From: Triatoma infestans
Taxonomy: Eukaryota > Arthropoda > Insecta > Hemiptera > Reduviidae
Reading direction: 5' to 3'
Length of the DNA: 64,000 nucleotides
NCBI GenBank assembly: GCA_011037195.1
Contig: JAAEAF010001123.1
Location: forward strand, 1 to 64,000
Position numbers and translations under genes: made by a program. This document shows, piece after piece, positions 1 through 12,700 of this stretch. Below the pieces are notes generated by a model, which did no database searches, was not told the DNA's origin, and was given only the letters and a program-made list of their open reading frames with translations. The number at the start of each line of letters is the position of its first letter. Positions within the stretch are counted from its first letter, which is position 1.

Positions 1-118
1 TTTTTTCCAATTTTCGACGAATTTCGTTAAAGTTGGTGCACAACCTATAAATTTGTCAATTATAATTTTGAGAACAGGATAAGAGAAAGTTGTGTGAGTG
101 TTTCACACCAGATTTTTT
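1..118 (+). repeat. Unclassified ~1-kb repeat family, 3' end fragment
   Basis: Matches the 3' end of the copies at 7015-7940 and 18030-19005: CGACGAATTTCGTTAAA..., then GATAAGAGAAAGTTGTGTGAGTG, TTTCACACC and AGATTTTTTATT. Truncated by the window edge. Confidence 0.8.
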
Positions 119-317
119 ATTTTATTTTATTAATACTAATGGTAATTTTTCCATTGAAATTGCCTGTCTAATATTTCAAAGATTCAACATAGATTAATCT
201 ATTGGAAGTAGGGGGAGGTTGTACAATTTTTTAAAATATATAAACCAATCTGCAGCCGTTATATGCCCAAAATACCAGCCTTACTTTTTTTAAATATTCT
301 CACTGCGTCCCAGAACT

Positions 318-1590
318 CCTAACTGTTTTTAACGCAACTTAACCTTTGAGCGCACTCTGTAAAATATAGTTTTTTTTTATTTACACACAAATTATATCTC
401 TTGTTCATTTCTAAGTACATCAACTTATCTTCCATTCTATTGGTTTTCTTAAACAATTTTAATTTAATAAAAGAATTACACCTTGACTCAGGTCCAGTCG
501 CTGAGAAGTCATTAACATCAACATCAGCAGGAAAATGATAATCTCCATCTTCCAAATTTTCTTCATTATATTTACTATTATAGTAGCCACCAAGTTTATC
601 CCAGTTTTTTAGATTGGCCAGTATTTATATGCCTCACATGATGAACATCGAATGAATCAATAATCCGTATCGAAAATACGGAGGTTTATTCTTCTTGCTT
701 CCATCTGAAATAATATTACATACTTTCATTATACAAACGACCACTAAACATAAACCTATAATATGTTCTTACTTTACAACTTACACAAGAAACAATCATC
801 TGAGTACCGACCTTAATGGAATCACTTTTCTGTTCTCCATTAAATGGTCTAACATATAACAAAGGAGGTGGCTTATTTATTTCCAATTTAGTATAAATTT
901 GTCAAAAGTATCAGAATTGTTTAAAATACTAGGAGCCTTCGGATTCTATTTAATTCTAAATTTCGTACATTATACACATTTGTACTAGGGTATAATAAAA
1001 TCAAGATCCCAATTATTGATATTAAACTCCTCCAACAGAAATAACTTAGGAGTTATTAACAGAATATCAAAAAGATATGATATTCTACTAGACGGTCCAT
1101 AAAATATTAATGAATGCAACCCTCGGATCAAACCGTTTATAACAGTACTTTTACCAACGTTAGAATCACCATACCAGGTATAAATGCTTATTTGTAATAG
1201 TACGATGTTGTAACAAAGGTATCATACCAATCATAAACAAGTTTACACCATTTTAAATCTACCCTAATATCCGGATATATACAACTATAACCGATTCTAA
1301 TTTTTGAACGTACTTCTTCATACATTTTAATAAAAAATTTATAATTATTCCGATGCTCAACAACGAAAGGATGGCAGAAACTAAACGTTTCCATTAATAA
1401 AATAATGGAAACATTGCTTCCGCATGGACAAAGCGATACTTTACAATTGTACAAACAGTTTTCATCCTCCTTTGTTATATACTTCAAAACATTACATTCA
1501 GATCGAACAGCCTGATCATCTATATGATTTAAATCAAATATTGCTTTAAGGTACTCTAATATATCAATCAACATAAATTTTTAAGCAAAC
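318..1590 (-). pseudogene. SF3-helicase-like remnant, probable endogenous viral element
   Basis: On the minus strand, an open segment (1574 to 1188, 128 codons, Cys-rich CPCG patch) is followed after a stop by a frame with a Walker A motif GDSNVGKST at about 1172-1146. About 50 codons later comes a hydrophobic-Glu-Glu Walker B-like segment (LFLLEEFN). This spacing and the GxxNxGKS form are typical of superfamily 3 helicases of small DNA viruses (parvovirus NS1-like and relatives). Stops and frameshifts break it, so it cannot be functional. An acidic open segment (555 to 319) may be the remaining downstream part. The virus group is undetermined; another P-loop NTPase source is possible. Confidence 0.5.
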
Positions 1591-1689
1591 TTTACATAAC
1601 AATGAATATGGTACTCACTGTTGCTCGCCGATTGACCTTTTCCTAAGCTAATACAATAAGTAACAACTAAGTTGTATTACATTCTTTAT

Positions 1690-3640
1690 CATACCATGTT
1701 TTTTTTTTCAACGAACAGAGACATTTATTATAAGGATTATAATTTGCATTTCTTCTTTATTATATCAGTTAAAGTATTTATATTAAAGTGTTTATCTTGT
1801 ATATTAAGGTTTTCGGCTCGAATATATCTATTAACGTTACTTTGATAAGCCTCTTTATTTTGACTAGACCAGTTTAATTTCGGAAGAATAGGTTTCGTTG
1901 AATTTAAAATTTCTATATTACTCATTCTTAAGGAAGTTACAATTGGCATATGATCTGAAAAAAGTTGATTGTCAACTTTAAAATTATTCACTAAGGGAAG
2001 CAAATCCAGATTTATACAAGCATAATCAATAACAGAGTTCCCTATTGCTCCAATATAAGTAAACTCACCATTTCTATCATTTTCCTTTCTTCCATTTAGT
2101 ATAAAATACCAAAATCAGTAAAAAGTTTCAATAGCTTTTGGCCGTTATTGTTAACAAATTGATCTTTAGATAAGCGGTTTAAATTAATAATATTAGAACT
2201 TACATGTAAATATTTTCGGGACAGAGACTGCAAATTACCTAATCTGCTATTAAAATTTCCCATTGGAAAGATATTTAAATCATAATTCTCAGACAAGAAA
2301 TTAGACAAGTCACTAAAGTCAGAGTTCCATGAATTACAATTCAAATATATACTGGATATACATAAACTAAATAATTATTTAAATTAATTAATACCAAATC
2401 TCTAAATGAAATATTACAAAAAGACACATACTTATTTGAAATGACAGACTTCTTAATTCCATAGATTCTTCCACACGAAGCTCTTCCAAAGTTTGATTCT
2501 CTTTTCACAAACTCTCACTTTATATGAAAATTATTAAAGACTACATCAATACTTGACTGTTCCTCCTTCGACTCGAAGGTTTCAAAAAGTAGAATTATTT
2601 AAATAACATTCAAAGTCAGGTTCGTCTAATTTATTTCTTAAGCCTCGAATATTGTAAGCTAATATATCTAAAGTGTCCACATGAGAAATATGTTTATATC
2701 CATTGTTATTAGGTTTAATTTTGCTAGAAAACTTTAGTTGCTATTGATTCTTCGCATTCTCTTCATTAGTATGAAGGGGAGTCCGCTAGGTTACTCTTCT
2801 TTTCCGGGTGAGAGCTATATAACCAGTCTGCAACTGATGCTGCCTTCTTTTCCCCGGGAAGGCCAGGCTTTTTACTTCTAGTGTAATAAGGTCTTAGCTC
2901 TTATCAGACTTGTTAAATTTGACACTACTCTCCCTGTCCAATTGATCGGCTTCACTTCCTGAGACTTGACTTCTATAGGTTCTTTCATATTCTGAGTTCA
3001 GTTCTTCCAGCGTATATAATTTTCCATTACTGCCAGTTTACTCCCTTTTAGTGCGGCAAGTTTACCAAATTCACATGCTTTTTCCAAAAATGGGATTAAG
3101 TTTCTTCCTATTTCTCGAACCTGAGAAGAATAATCTTGAGTAATTCTGAAATTGGATCCAGATAACTTTTTTCCATTTCTTAGTATATGTAATTTGGATT
3201 TAAAAGACGCCATCTTCACTAAAATTGGACGTGGTTTTCCGGCAGAAGAAGATATGCTCAATCTGCGTACCCTAACTATATCACTGCTTTCTATTCCAGT
3301 CTCCATTTTCAAACCAATAACGTTAATGACATTTTCTTCTGAATCGTCATAAGTTACTGTTTCTTGTTCTGTAATATTATAGATAATTAAGTTACTTTCC
3401 CTTTCTCCATTTCGCAGTGGATTTAATTCTGCTTCCTGTTATTTTATTGTCTCTTTCAAATTTATAGTTTCTTTTTTAATACATACTAAATAGGATGTAA
3501 ATTTTAGACATTGATTTCTTTATTTCTGACATATCTTGACTGTTTTTATCTGCGTTTTGTTTTTTATTCTAGTAACAATTTTTAATTTCAATAGAAATAG
3601 GGTGATCAGTTTGAGGCATGTTATTTGTTCATTATGGTAG
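1690..3640 (-). mobile_element. Degraded LINE (ORF1 and endonuclease part), 3'-truncated
   Basis: On the minus strand an ORF1-like segment (about 3312-2998: VRVRRLSISSSAGKPRPILV and a following basic helix) precedes endonuclease pieces. These are DILAYNIRGLRNKLDEPDF near 2690, NFNSRLGN near 2250, and SDHMPI plus LNWSSQNKEAY near 1950-1840. The order 5'-ORF1-EN-3' is that of a non-LTR retrotransposon. No reverse transcriptase follows. The same family as the element at 37560-45967, whose EN shares SDHMPI and [10 protein letters not shown]. Confidence 0.75.
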
Positions 3641-4239
3641 TAACAAGTATGTAGTATTTACTTGCAACTGTACTATCCCCCCACTCTTCTAGTTCATACA
3701 ACTCCAGTTTATAATTTCACTTTAAACCAATATTTTCACAAATAAATTTCACTGTAGGCACTAAATAAAATTTTACGAAATTTTACTAAAATATTAATAA
3801 GGGCTAGGTCTGCAACTCTGCAAAAATTTGAATAAAAAACACTCTGAGCCGATGTGAATACACTAGTGCTGCAACCAAAACTCTAACGGCCAGCCGACCA
3901 GGAGTAAGTCCTTTATTTTGATTTCGTTATTTTTTTGTAACAATGATGTAATTTGCTTTGCATTGATAAATAAAGAGACATTCTACTACTACTGCTGCAA
4001 ATGTAAAAATGAATAAAATAAATAAACAATATTATACTGAATAGTTGTAGTTGGTTCCGCAGAGCTGGATACACAAATACAGTTGATACAATCTATTTGC
4101 TCTGTGCAAGTCAATGTTATGACACTGTTTGACAAAAACATCCTGATGATGGGCGAAAGCCCATTACCGGTCAATGACCACAAAAAGAAGCAGGCTATCA
4201 CGGAAAATATCTCTTATACTGAATACTTTAGAGGAAAGC

Positions 4240-4850
4240 ATAACGATACTGATTGCCCAGAACTCCCAAAAAAATCAATTTTCCTGGGCAAATGTTTCAA
4301 ATAAAAGTAAGTGGTAGGTAGTTGGGTATGTAGATTTATTTCAAATTAATTCAAATATGGAATGATAGCAAATTAGTAGTTCATTTTGTTATGTAATTGT
4401 AGATCATAATGTTATAATATCATAATATCTAAAATGTCACTTTCGAGGAAAGTTTAACATTGCAGCTTCCGAAAAAACGGCCAAAATCCAAATTTTTCTA
4501 GAAAAATAAGTCAAATAAAAGTGATATGAATTTCTGTATATAGATAGAATTAAAATTTAAAGAAAATCGTTACAGATATTTGAGTGAAAATCGCGAAATC
4601 AAAAACAAAACAAAAAACAGTTCAGCAAGGTTGCATTTTCAGTTGTTACATTTTGACCGAAACCTTTGTGTATTAGATCGGTGTTGGTACCTAATTGAAT
4701 AACAAGTTTAAGATTCCTGCGAATTTTCGTTTTTGAGTATTTTGTCCACACACAACCGCACCAACATCCTAAAATTTTTGTCATTTTCATGGGATTTAAA
4801 AAAATTGAATATCTAAGAGCACAGTTTTCTTCCAAGCCCTAAGAGACAGT
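4240..4850 (-). repeat. Unclassified ~1-kb repeat family, diverged copy
   Basis: Shares, in reverse orientation, the CAGAACTCCCAAAAAAATCAA/TTTTCCTGGGCAAATGTTTC block and the GAATTTTCGTTTTTGAG..TTTTGTCCACACAC block with the other copies. Both ends are worn. Confidence 0.6.
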
Positions 4851-5039
4851 AAAATTCGGTGTCCAAACTTAAGACTTTTTCTTACTGCATTATTACAATT
4901 CTAATTATAATATTTGTTATGAACATGGAAAGTTTACTATTAAATGTTTAGTTGGGCCTGCAGTATATATAAGTAAAGTTGGTGGAGATTAATAATTATT
5001 TACAGCCATATACTTCATTCCCATGGCTTCTTCCCTGTC

Positions 5040-5500
5040 TTCAACCCCTTAACAAAGCTTTGTAACGCAATTTAATTTTAAACCCTAAATCACGGGTCCT
5101 CCAGAACCCTCTAATTTTTTCGTAAAATCATTTCCATTAAAAGTAATACGATGTTTGAGTGTAGTTAGTATGCAAAGTTAAAAGGAAATGTTAGGAGTCG
5201 TTTCCTAGAAAACTGCGAGAAACTGAATAAAAAACCATTTATTGAATTCGCACTTCCGGTTGATGTATGTTGACCAGTTAGTTTTTGATGTAATAGTGTA
5301 ATGAAAGGAAAGTTTTAGATTTGAGTTTCCTGTGATTTTTCTATTTCAAAGATGTTATTTCGTTCAAAACAACAAAATTGTATAAAGACCATTCGCTAGA
5401 AACATTTTTTTCTTATTCACGAGGGTTCAAAACTTGTATTTCCGCTGACACAATTTCGAAAATTTGACATGATTGAATATTTTTCTTGCCTGCCAGCAAT
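5040..5500 (-). repeat. Unclassified ~1-kb repeat family, fragment
   Basis: Contains the CACTTCCGGTTGATGT, CATTCGCTAGAAACATTTTT, ACGAGGGTTCAAAAC and TTTCGAAAATTTGACATGAT blocks typical of the reverse-oriented family members such as 35700-36610. Confidence 0.6.
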
Positions 5501-5814
5501 CGGATAAAATAAATAGAATATTTAAATAAAAGTTTCAATAGCAACAGCAGAACCTCTTTTATTTATATGGTCTGTGCTCTATTGGAAAAAGTTATTTTTT
5601 TCATTTTTCTAGATTATTAGTGAAGTTTTAGAATAGTATTAGAACACAAAAACTAAGACAAAATAATCCTCTCATATTTCACAGTGTCCAATCATATTTA
5701 AATCAGTGTTTGTAATAGTAGAGTGATTCAAAAATCAAAACATTTTCTTTCATTTAATTATGTATGCAATTTATCACTTTTTTATTTACATCTAGTTGTA
5801 GTGAAATTACAAAA

Positions 5815-6192
5815 GGCGCGTTCTCACTGAGAGTTTAGTTGAACGATTTTAGTTGATCAACAAAAGTTGAATGCGATTTGAATCAGTTTTGGTTCATACG
5901 TTTCAACTGAAATCGATCAAACCGTTTCAATAACAACACGGAGCACTCTATGAGTTGAAAGCAAACTGAGAGGCCAATTGGACGATTCACACGTTTCAAT
6001 ACTTGAAACATAGCGGGTTCAACTGAAAGATGCATCATACTTGAACGATAAAGTTTGACTCGGTCAAACTTTTGTTGATCCACTAAAAAGTTGATCAACT
6101 TTATTGAAACAAAGGTTCTCACTAGGTTTTTCATTCAACTTCTGTTGATCAACTAAAATCGGTCAATTAAACTTAACACGTGAGAACGCGGC
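5815..6192. mobile_element. MITE with ~56-bp terminal inverted repeats
   Basis: The left end GGCGCGTTCTCACTGAGAG and the inverse of the right end GCCGCGTTCTCACGTGTTA start two arms that both run on to ATTTTAGTTGATCAACA(A/G)AAG and TTGAATG. The interior is itself built of GTTGATCAAC-type palindromes. No transposase frame. The 84-codon open frame inside it is a by-product. Confidence 0.8.
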
Positions 6193-6408
6193 TTAAGGGA
6201 TAGCTCTAAAATGCAGCTTCTAACTAGTTGCCAAGTGAGTTCTGATTCCTAAATTACAGATGCGCGGCCTCTGATGGGTTTGTGTTTAATTTGAATTTGA
6301 ATGTTGTTGGAACGCCCTTTTCTTTTCTTTTTTTTTAAATTATTGTCCATAACCATCACGCAGTGAATCACTATTACTATGTATGTCCGGACAGTTAGTA
6401 CTTAGTAC

Positions 6409-6521
6409 AGCTCGGCACCTCAGTTGTGACACCTAAATGGCTGCTAAGCCCCGTCCACTGCCAAAGCTTTCTAATAGGTGTTTAACTCCGCCCACAGGTT
6501 TCACAACCAAGTTGCCGAGCT
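6409..6521. repeat. GC-rich stem-loop (small MITE-like)
   Basis: AGCTCGGCACCTCAGTTGTGA pairs with TCACAACCAAGTTGCCGAGCT at the other end, about 21-bp arms with a few mismatches. The loop is GC-rich, in contrast with its surroundings. Confidence 0.6.
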
Positions 6522-7014
6522 ATAATAATCTTGATCCTCGCATCACAAACTACTTTCATAGTGAGGTTTAGTTGGAACATCTGTGTTTTCGTTTGAAACT
6601 TGGTGGACCGCATTTCTATCATTGCGCATGCTCCGGGCAGTCATAAACTAGTTCTGTTGTAACAAACCTAATACTGATTATCGTGGCAACATGGGGACCT
6701 CTTGGTGAGGCGCCTTTGTGCGCTGCACACCCTTACGCGCTGCACTTATGAAAATCATCTATAAAAATTGAAAATGTCCTTTCTGTTCATATTCGGAATT
6801 AAAAAAAAAAGAACTCGCGTTAATAATTTGAATTAACGTCTGTAGAATTCATGATTTTAAACTGCTTCTGTTTTTATACAAAAAAAAGGATGTTGTTGTA
6901 TATAGACTTCTGAGTGGGACGTCTTCCAGTGTTTAACTTCTTTCTGTGCATTTTATTAGAGTTTCAATTTAAGCTTTTCATCATTATAACTATTGTTAAT
7001 TAAGAGTAATTCAT

Positions 7015-7940
7015 TATTACTTTCTCTTACTCCTTGGTAAGAGGTATTTAATCGTCCCAAATTTTTCAAATTAGTTTTCACCAGAAATATGCGTTTTGAG
7101 GTCCCCCTTAGTCCAAAAAAGTGGTTTTTAGAAAACACTCTGTGTGTGTCTGTGAATAGCATAGCTCAAAAACGAAAAATCGAGAAAGTTCAAACTTGAT
7201 ATTCAGTTTAGGTGGGATGCGACAATAGGTCATCTGTCAAATATCCTCAACCGGAAGTACCACTTTAGTGGTCGGGTTTTTTATTTTTTTCTCAAAAATA
7301 ACGCCGACGATTTTCTTGAAACTTGGTATATCAACTACACTTATAAAGAGCTACAACTTTCATTTGAAACATTTCTACGGGAAAATTCCGTTTGATACTT
7401 TTGGGGGAGGGGTGGAGTTAGGTTTTCCTCTAAAGTGCTATTTCAGTTTACTATACTATTCTGTCAATAAATAATATTAATTAGAATTAAATATGTTGAA
7501 ATTCCGAGCTTGAAAAAAGCGGATGACCGGAAGTGCATTTTTACTGAAATGTATTTTTCAGTTTTCTAGTATTTTCTCGAAAACGATCCAATGATTTTCT
7601 TTAAAGTAGGATTGTTTACTATACATATAAAGAGCTACAATTCTTATTTAAAACATTTCTCCATGTCATTTAAGAGGGCTTTTATGGGAACGGTGGGGAT
7701 GTTTTTCTCTAAAATGCTACCATAGTTGATTGTGTCATCTAGCATCCAAACAAAATTAATTAGAAATAAATAGATGGCCAAAATTCCGAGTTTCAAGAAA
7801 ATTAGTAAACCGGAAGTGCGCTTTTACTGAAGTTTTTTCAGTTTCGATGAATTTCATTAAATTTGGTACACTAACAATAAAATTTGTCAATTCCAATTTT
7901 GAAAGCTGGTGTTAGTGTTTCACACCAGATTTTTATTACA
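7015..7940 (+). repeat. Unclassified ~1-kb repeat family, near-complete copy
   Basis: Starts TTACTTTCTCTTACTCCTTG, with the partial palindrome TTACTCCTTGGTAAGAGG, and ends GTTAGTGTTTCACACCAGATT. The interior has two and a half tandem units of about 275-285 bp. Each begins CCGGAAGT (at about 7252, 7528 and 7813) and holds the shared blocks ATTTTCTT(G/T)AAA, AAAGAGCTACAA and AAACATTTCT. No protein coding evident. Confidence 0.75.
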
Positions 7941-8042
7941 TAATGTGTGGTTATTTCATTCTTAGTTGAGGGATCTATACTTTTTAAAGATTTGGAACAT
8001 GCAGTATTATATTAAATTTTCTAATTTGTTTTCTTTTTTCAG

Positions 8043-8314
8043 AGAATAGAGCTAAAAAAACAAGAAAACTACCAAAAAGAAGGAGAAAACAGAATTGTGA
8101 AATGGAAGATGAATTAATGATAGGAAAAGTTACAACAAAATCAACTTTATTGAATGTTTTGATTCCCCATCAGCTAAATATTGATAAAAGTGCATCAAAC
8201 AGTAATTCAATATTATTTGATGATAATTATTTGAATTTATCAGGAATTATAGAAGATATTGTAACTAGGCCCAATTCAAATCCCGCTATTAATCATTTGT
8301 CTAAGTTGCTTTAG
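8043..8314 (+). CDS. Terminal exon of an unidentified plus-strand gene
   Basis: A strong polypyrimidine/AG acceptor (TTGTTTTCTTTTTTCAG) ends at 8042. From it one frame stays open for about 90 codons to a TAG at 8312-8314. The exon begins with a very basic, nuclear-localisation-like stretch (NRAKKTRKLPKRRRKQN) and continues MEDELMIGKVTTKSTLLNVL and an Asn/Ser-rich acidic tail ending INHLSKLL. The open frame upstream of the first ATG (8102) shows that it is an internal-to-last exon, not a standalone small ORF. A poly(A) signal follows about 110 bp later. The gene converges tail-to-tail with WNK. Earlier exons must lie upstream, probably beyond the window, since 1-8000 is mostly repeats. I do not recognise the family. 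Confidence 0.55.
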
Positions 8315-8422
8315 TATTACCTAATTTTTTATTAATTTTATTTCTGTAAAGATCATGCTGAATGAAGGTTACTTACACTGTTACTGAATATAGCGACGAT
8401 GCACCTCTCAGTGTATTAAGAA

Positions 8423-8428
8423 AATAAA
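8423..8428 (+). terminator. Candidate poly(A) signal AATAAA of the plus-strand gene
   Basis: AATAAA about 110 bp after the stop codon of the plus-strand terminal exon, at a typical distance for a short insect 3' UTR. Confidence 0.45.
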
Positions 8429-9626
8429 TTAATTTAAACTACTTCATTCTTGCGAATCACACTGTTAGGAGTGTCTTGTCTTGCTTGACACTTTTTTTTA
8501 GAATCACAGGATCTTTAACATAAATTTCCCGCAACTCATCGGGCTAGAGCGTTCCGCAAAATTTCATATTTCAAGTTTATTTCATACTTTCAATGTACGA
8601 AAAGTAGTTTGTTCTACTGTATATTACTTTGTTATATGTATTGTTGAAAGTTTTTAAGAGAAAGAAAAAACATATTAAAAACATATATTTGGCAAATATA
8701 AATCAATAAGAGAACAATAATTTTTTTTAAATCTCATCTGCCATTTTGTTGATCAATTCTTGCTAACAAAATAATTTATAATGCAATGATGCCTATATCT
8801 CTTTTTTAAGACAGGTATATTATTAATAATTAATATTTAATAATAATGATAATAAATATATTTCTTTTAAATTTCACATCTGCTTACTACCGATGTATAT
8901 ATTTACAAATTAATTTGACTTTTTTAATTCAATGACTAAATGAGAAATGTTCGTATGATACAAATTTCTCGAAAGAATAATCTATTTATTAATTCGCACA
9001 TATACACAAATATATCAGCCATATCATCTCAGTCTTAAGTTAATACACATTTAAAAGGGGCGGCTAAAGGGTGGGAAGGGAATAGGCGAGATTATTATTA
9101 CTAATTTATACGTAAATTTTACATTTTTTACAGAGCGAGCGCAGGATTTTTTTTTTTCTAGCAATTAGTGGAATTATATAAAGTAATCCACAAAAGTTTT
9201 AATAAATTACTTTGTAACATAAATACTGAAAAAAGTAACAAGTTTGCAATGCGCAAAGTTTATATAATATAGAAAACAAAAAATAATAATAAGGCATGGC
9301 TTATTATATAATAATAATAAATAAACAAATATAATAAATCTAATATAAGTTAAAGGCTTGTTGCTAAAAGATAAGGACGATCAGTTAGTTTTTATATAAA
9401 ATTTAAAATTTTCGTCGCTAATTTTTGATTTATAAACAAACTCAAACATACTTTGAAATGCTATTTTTTTGTCTCTAATAGAAATGAACAAATTAATAAT
9501 AAACAAAATTTAATAACCAATTACAAAGGTGCCACCATGAGACAGGCTAAACTCGTCCAATAAACAGATAATATTGACATATTTTACAAAGGTGATGTTT
9601 GCGAGAGGCTTTTACTTCTTTTATGT
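8429..9626. other. 3' UTR of WNK and convergent intergenic space
   Basis: About 1.2 kb of AT-rich sequence between the two convergent genes. The part next to 9626 is WNK 3' UTR. I see no further coding exon, RNA gene or full mobile element. Confidence 0.6.
8985..8990 (-). terminator. Candidate WNK poly(A) signal AATAAA
   Basis: AATAAA on the minus strand about 640 bp after the WNK stop. The UTR is very AT-rich and other AATAAA-like hexamers exist, for instance at 8329-8334, so this is one candidate only. Confidence 0.3.
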
Positions 9627-9769
9627 TTAGCCTTTATCTGTAGATGATGTAGTCTCTTGTATTTTGTTAATAATATTCATGGAAGGGCTTGGCGAAGCTA
9701 CACGAGATGCAGCCTGTTCAGGTGACTGTGGTGCAGTACTGTATCCTTCCATACTTCCATGACCATTAC
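9627..9769 (-). CDS. Wnk: WNK exon 30 (terminal coding exon, stop 9627-9629)
   Basis: Encodes [20 protein letters not shown], then a Ser/Pro-rich tail [20 protein letters not shown] ending in STDKG and TAA. Acceptor GATTGAAG. The Ser-Pro pairs are possible proline-directed phosphosites. The 3' UTR continues toward lower coordinates. Confidence 0.9.
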
Positions 9770-12700
9770 CTTCAATCAAACACACACACATTATACATTA
9801 GTCTAGAAATTGTTGGATTGTAGAAGAGGAATGGCTAAAATGCTGGATATCCTGATTTAGCCAGTCGTTTATAAGTGCAGGAAAGGTGCAGGAAGAAGTA
9901 CATGACTCTAGTAATAAACTGGAATTTGTCTCGGAAACGCTAAATCCAAGAGTTGCATACACACAAATCGATTGCCTCTGCAGGTCCTCCGAAAAATTTG
10001 TAAATTTGAAGGGCATCATTGTGTATTCATGTTATTTCGCTGGGATACCCTCTGACATGAAACATTCCTTACAGAGAGCCTAACCCGTCACTGTTCAATT
10101 TCGTTCTGTATGTTTAATTATTTTATGTAAACGGTGTTCTTGTTAAATTCTTAATTCCAAGCAATATTCACTCATTTAGAGCAAGGAAATTTAATACACT
10201 TTTTTTTTATATTTCTCACATATTATAAATACACTTTGTTAAAAAATAAATTTCAATTCCCAGTATTTTCTTTACTTTTTTGTTTCTCAAGTATTTTGAA
10301 CGAAAAAGAGGATATAGAAATATAAATTGAGAGATTGGAAGTTACAGAGAGCAAGATTCTAAATAATAATAATTATAGCAGGGAAGACTTGATCAATATA
10401 TTGAGCATAAGTTAGCAAGTAAATATCAATATGATTTTATAATGAAACAACTCTGAATTTAACTATGTATTCAAAGCGCAGTTATAGCTGAGTGAAATTT
10501 TAGATTTTTAAATAAGTAAATTTCCTCATGGGCGAAGTACTAAACAAGATACAACAAGCTCAGGTTGTTAGTGTAGGAAAGATACCAATAAAGTTTATAA
10601 TAATTATATAAGGTAAGTTATTTTATTACTTAAAATGCTTACCATGTCGATTTACAAGTACACTAGTAGAAAGATGGCGACAAAGGGCTTCTAGCTCTTC
10701 TTTGTGTTTCTTCTGTAAAGCCTCCAATTCTAATTTTTGTCTAAAAAAATAATTTTTATATTTTCAGTTATAGGATATAGTATTGTTACTATCCAGTTGC
10801 ATTAATCCTATATCAATTCAAATAATACCTTTGCAATAATGCTTTCAGTTCTTCGTTGCTATGCCGTATAGTTTCCTCATCAGGCTCCTACACATTAACA
10901 AATAATTTGATATTTATTTAATGACAAAAAAAAAAATTTTTAAAAAATAGAAAAGGCATTTAATTTATGCAGACAGACGACCCTATAAGAGAAATCTCTA
11001 AACAAAATTTTCTTCGTTTTCAAAACATGAGTTCCGGGTAGATTGAATTTCAAAAACGATGCCTTTCGCGTTACCGTGCCTCCTAAAACAGGAAGGGAAG
11101 TAAACAATACAATAAACTGAGAGGCACTAAATAATCACTTTTTCCCCAAAATTAAGAATAAACATATTTTAGTAAATTTGGAATATTATGCAGCACCATT
11201 TTATTTTAACTAATTAAAGAGCAGTAAACGGAATGTACTAAAATAATGGCCTACTGATTTATATTTTGTAAAGTAAAGTAGTATTTGCATCAACATGACA
11301 AACTTCAAACTGACAAAAAATACCACTCGCACAGAGTACACATAATAACAGAGAAATCTGGTACCTGATGACTGCCATAAGGATATTGGCAGCTAATTTT
11401 CTTTAACGGGGGAAGAGTTACTGGACTAGTATCCTTGCTCAAATCTAAATCATAAAAAGTAATTATAAAAAGAAGAATTAAAAAAAACATATTTGACATA
11501 GGTGTTCAAATAGAAAAGTGATTATAAAAGATCACAAACCTCCACATGACTGAACTATTTCTGGTACCGTACTAATTTTAAATCTAGATATTCTTCTTTC
11601 AGGCAACGCATCACCTTCATTAACAGCCTCATTACTAACTATTACTATATCCTAAAAATAAAAAATATAAAATTGTCTGGAGAAATGTAGGAATGCTATA
11701 TTTTTGGCTATATTACTCTGAATTTCAGTAAAATCTATTTTTTTGTGAATTAACTTGTTTGAGAGACCTTAATAAATATTATTAGTTATATTCCTTTGAT
11801 TGGAATATTTTAACTGCGAGATATAAATTAGGATCTACCATTATTAGCGTGCTAGCGCTCTTCTATGTCTGTTTATTATTACAATTAATTAGGAGAACTA
11901 TTACATCAATAAATAAGTTTTCGTCGGATTTATCTACAACACTAGAAATAAAGCTTTATTAGCTTACTAATTTTCATTTTATAATATTTTAAAGTGTAAA
12001 CTAAAACAAATCATACTGCAGTTGTATTGGTAAAACTCTAATCTTTTCTCCTCTTCCTTTACAAGTATCTTATAAAGCAGATGTTCTCTGTAAAGATGAC
12101 ATATAAAACAGATGTTATCTCTTACCGCATTTTAAACAAACATTTAAAATTATGGTATTCAAATCGTCAGGCCTTAAAATTATAATGAGATGTTTTGTAT
12201 GGCAATGGCCGAGATGGTTTAAAGGAAAAAAAATTCTTTGTTGCTCTAGATTCCGGTACCATTGGTGCCCTCCTTCAAGAGCTCTGTAAAAATCATTGGA
12301 GATACTACATTATTGTAGTTAACAAAAAGAGCATAGATTTATAACAATAAATTAAAAAAATATTGAAATTAAAGAAATATTAACTGAACAAATTATAACA
12401 CAGAAGTGACAGTAACTTAAATAAAATGATATTAACTATAAGAGAAATAAAATAGATAAAGATACCTTTAAGCTAGGAGAGAGGTGTACGCTGAGAATGT
12501 TGAGATTGGAATTTTTTAAAAAGCCAAAAAAATACCTCCCACCTTTTAATAGTTTTTTAAAATTTAACAAGTTTTCTCTCTTCATTGCATCCTCAACGTT
12601 CTCACGTACACTCCTCTCCTACCCTAACAGGTATCTTTATTTATTTCATTTTCTCTTATTGTTAATATCATTTTATTTAATTTACAGTCACTTCTGTATT

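Noticed and set aside
4083..4304. 73-codon plus-strand frame as an upstream exon of the convergent gene
   Set aside because: Its second half is the unclassified repeat, and no convincing splice sites border it.
5883..6134. 83-codon frame in the MITE
   Set aside because: It lies wholly inside palindromic MITE sequence.
9798..10083. Minus-strand segment with Cys-containing LCKECFM and a Ser-rich tail, thought to be an alternative WNK last exon
   Set aside because: An in-frame stop splits it, the acceptor context is weak, and it shows no similarity to WNK tails. Possibly an unrelated transposon or pseudogene scrap.
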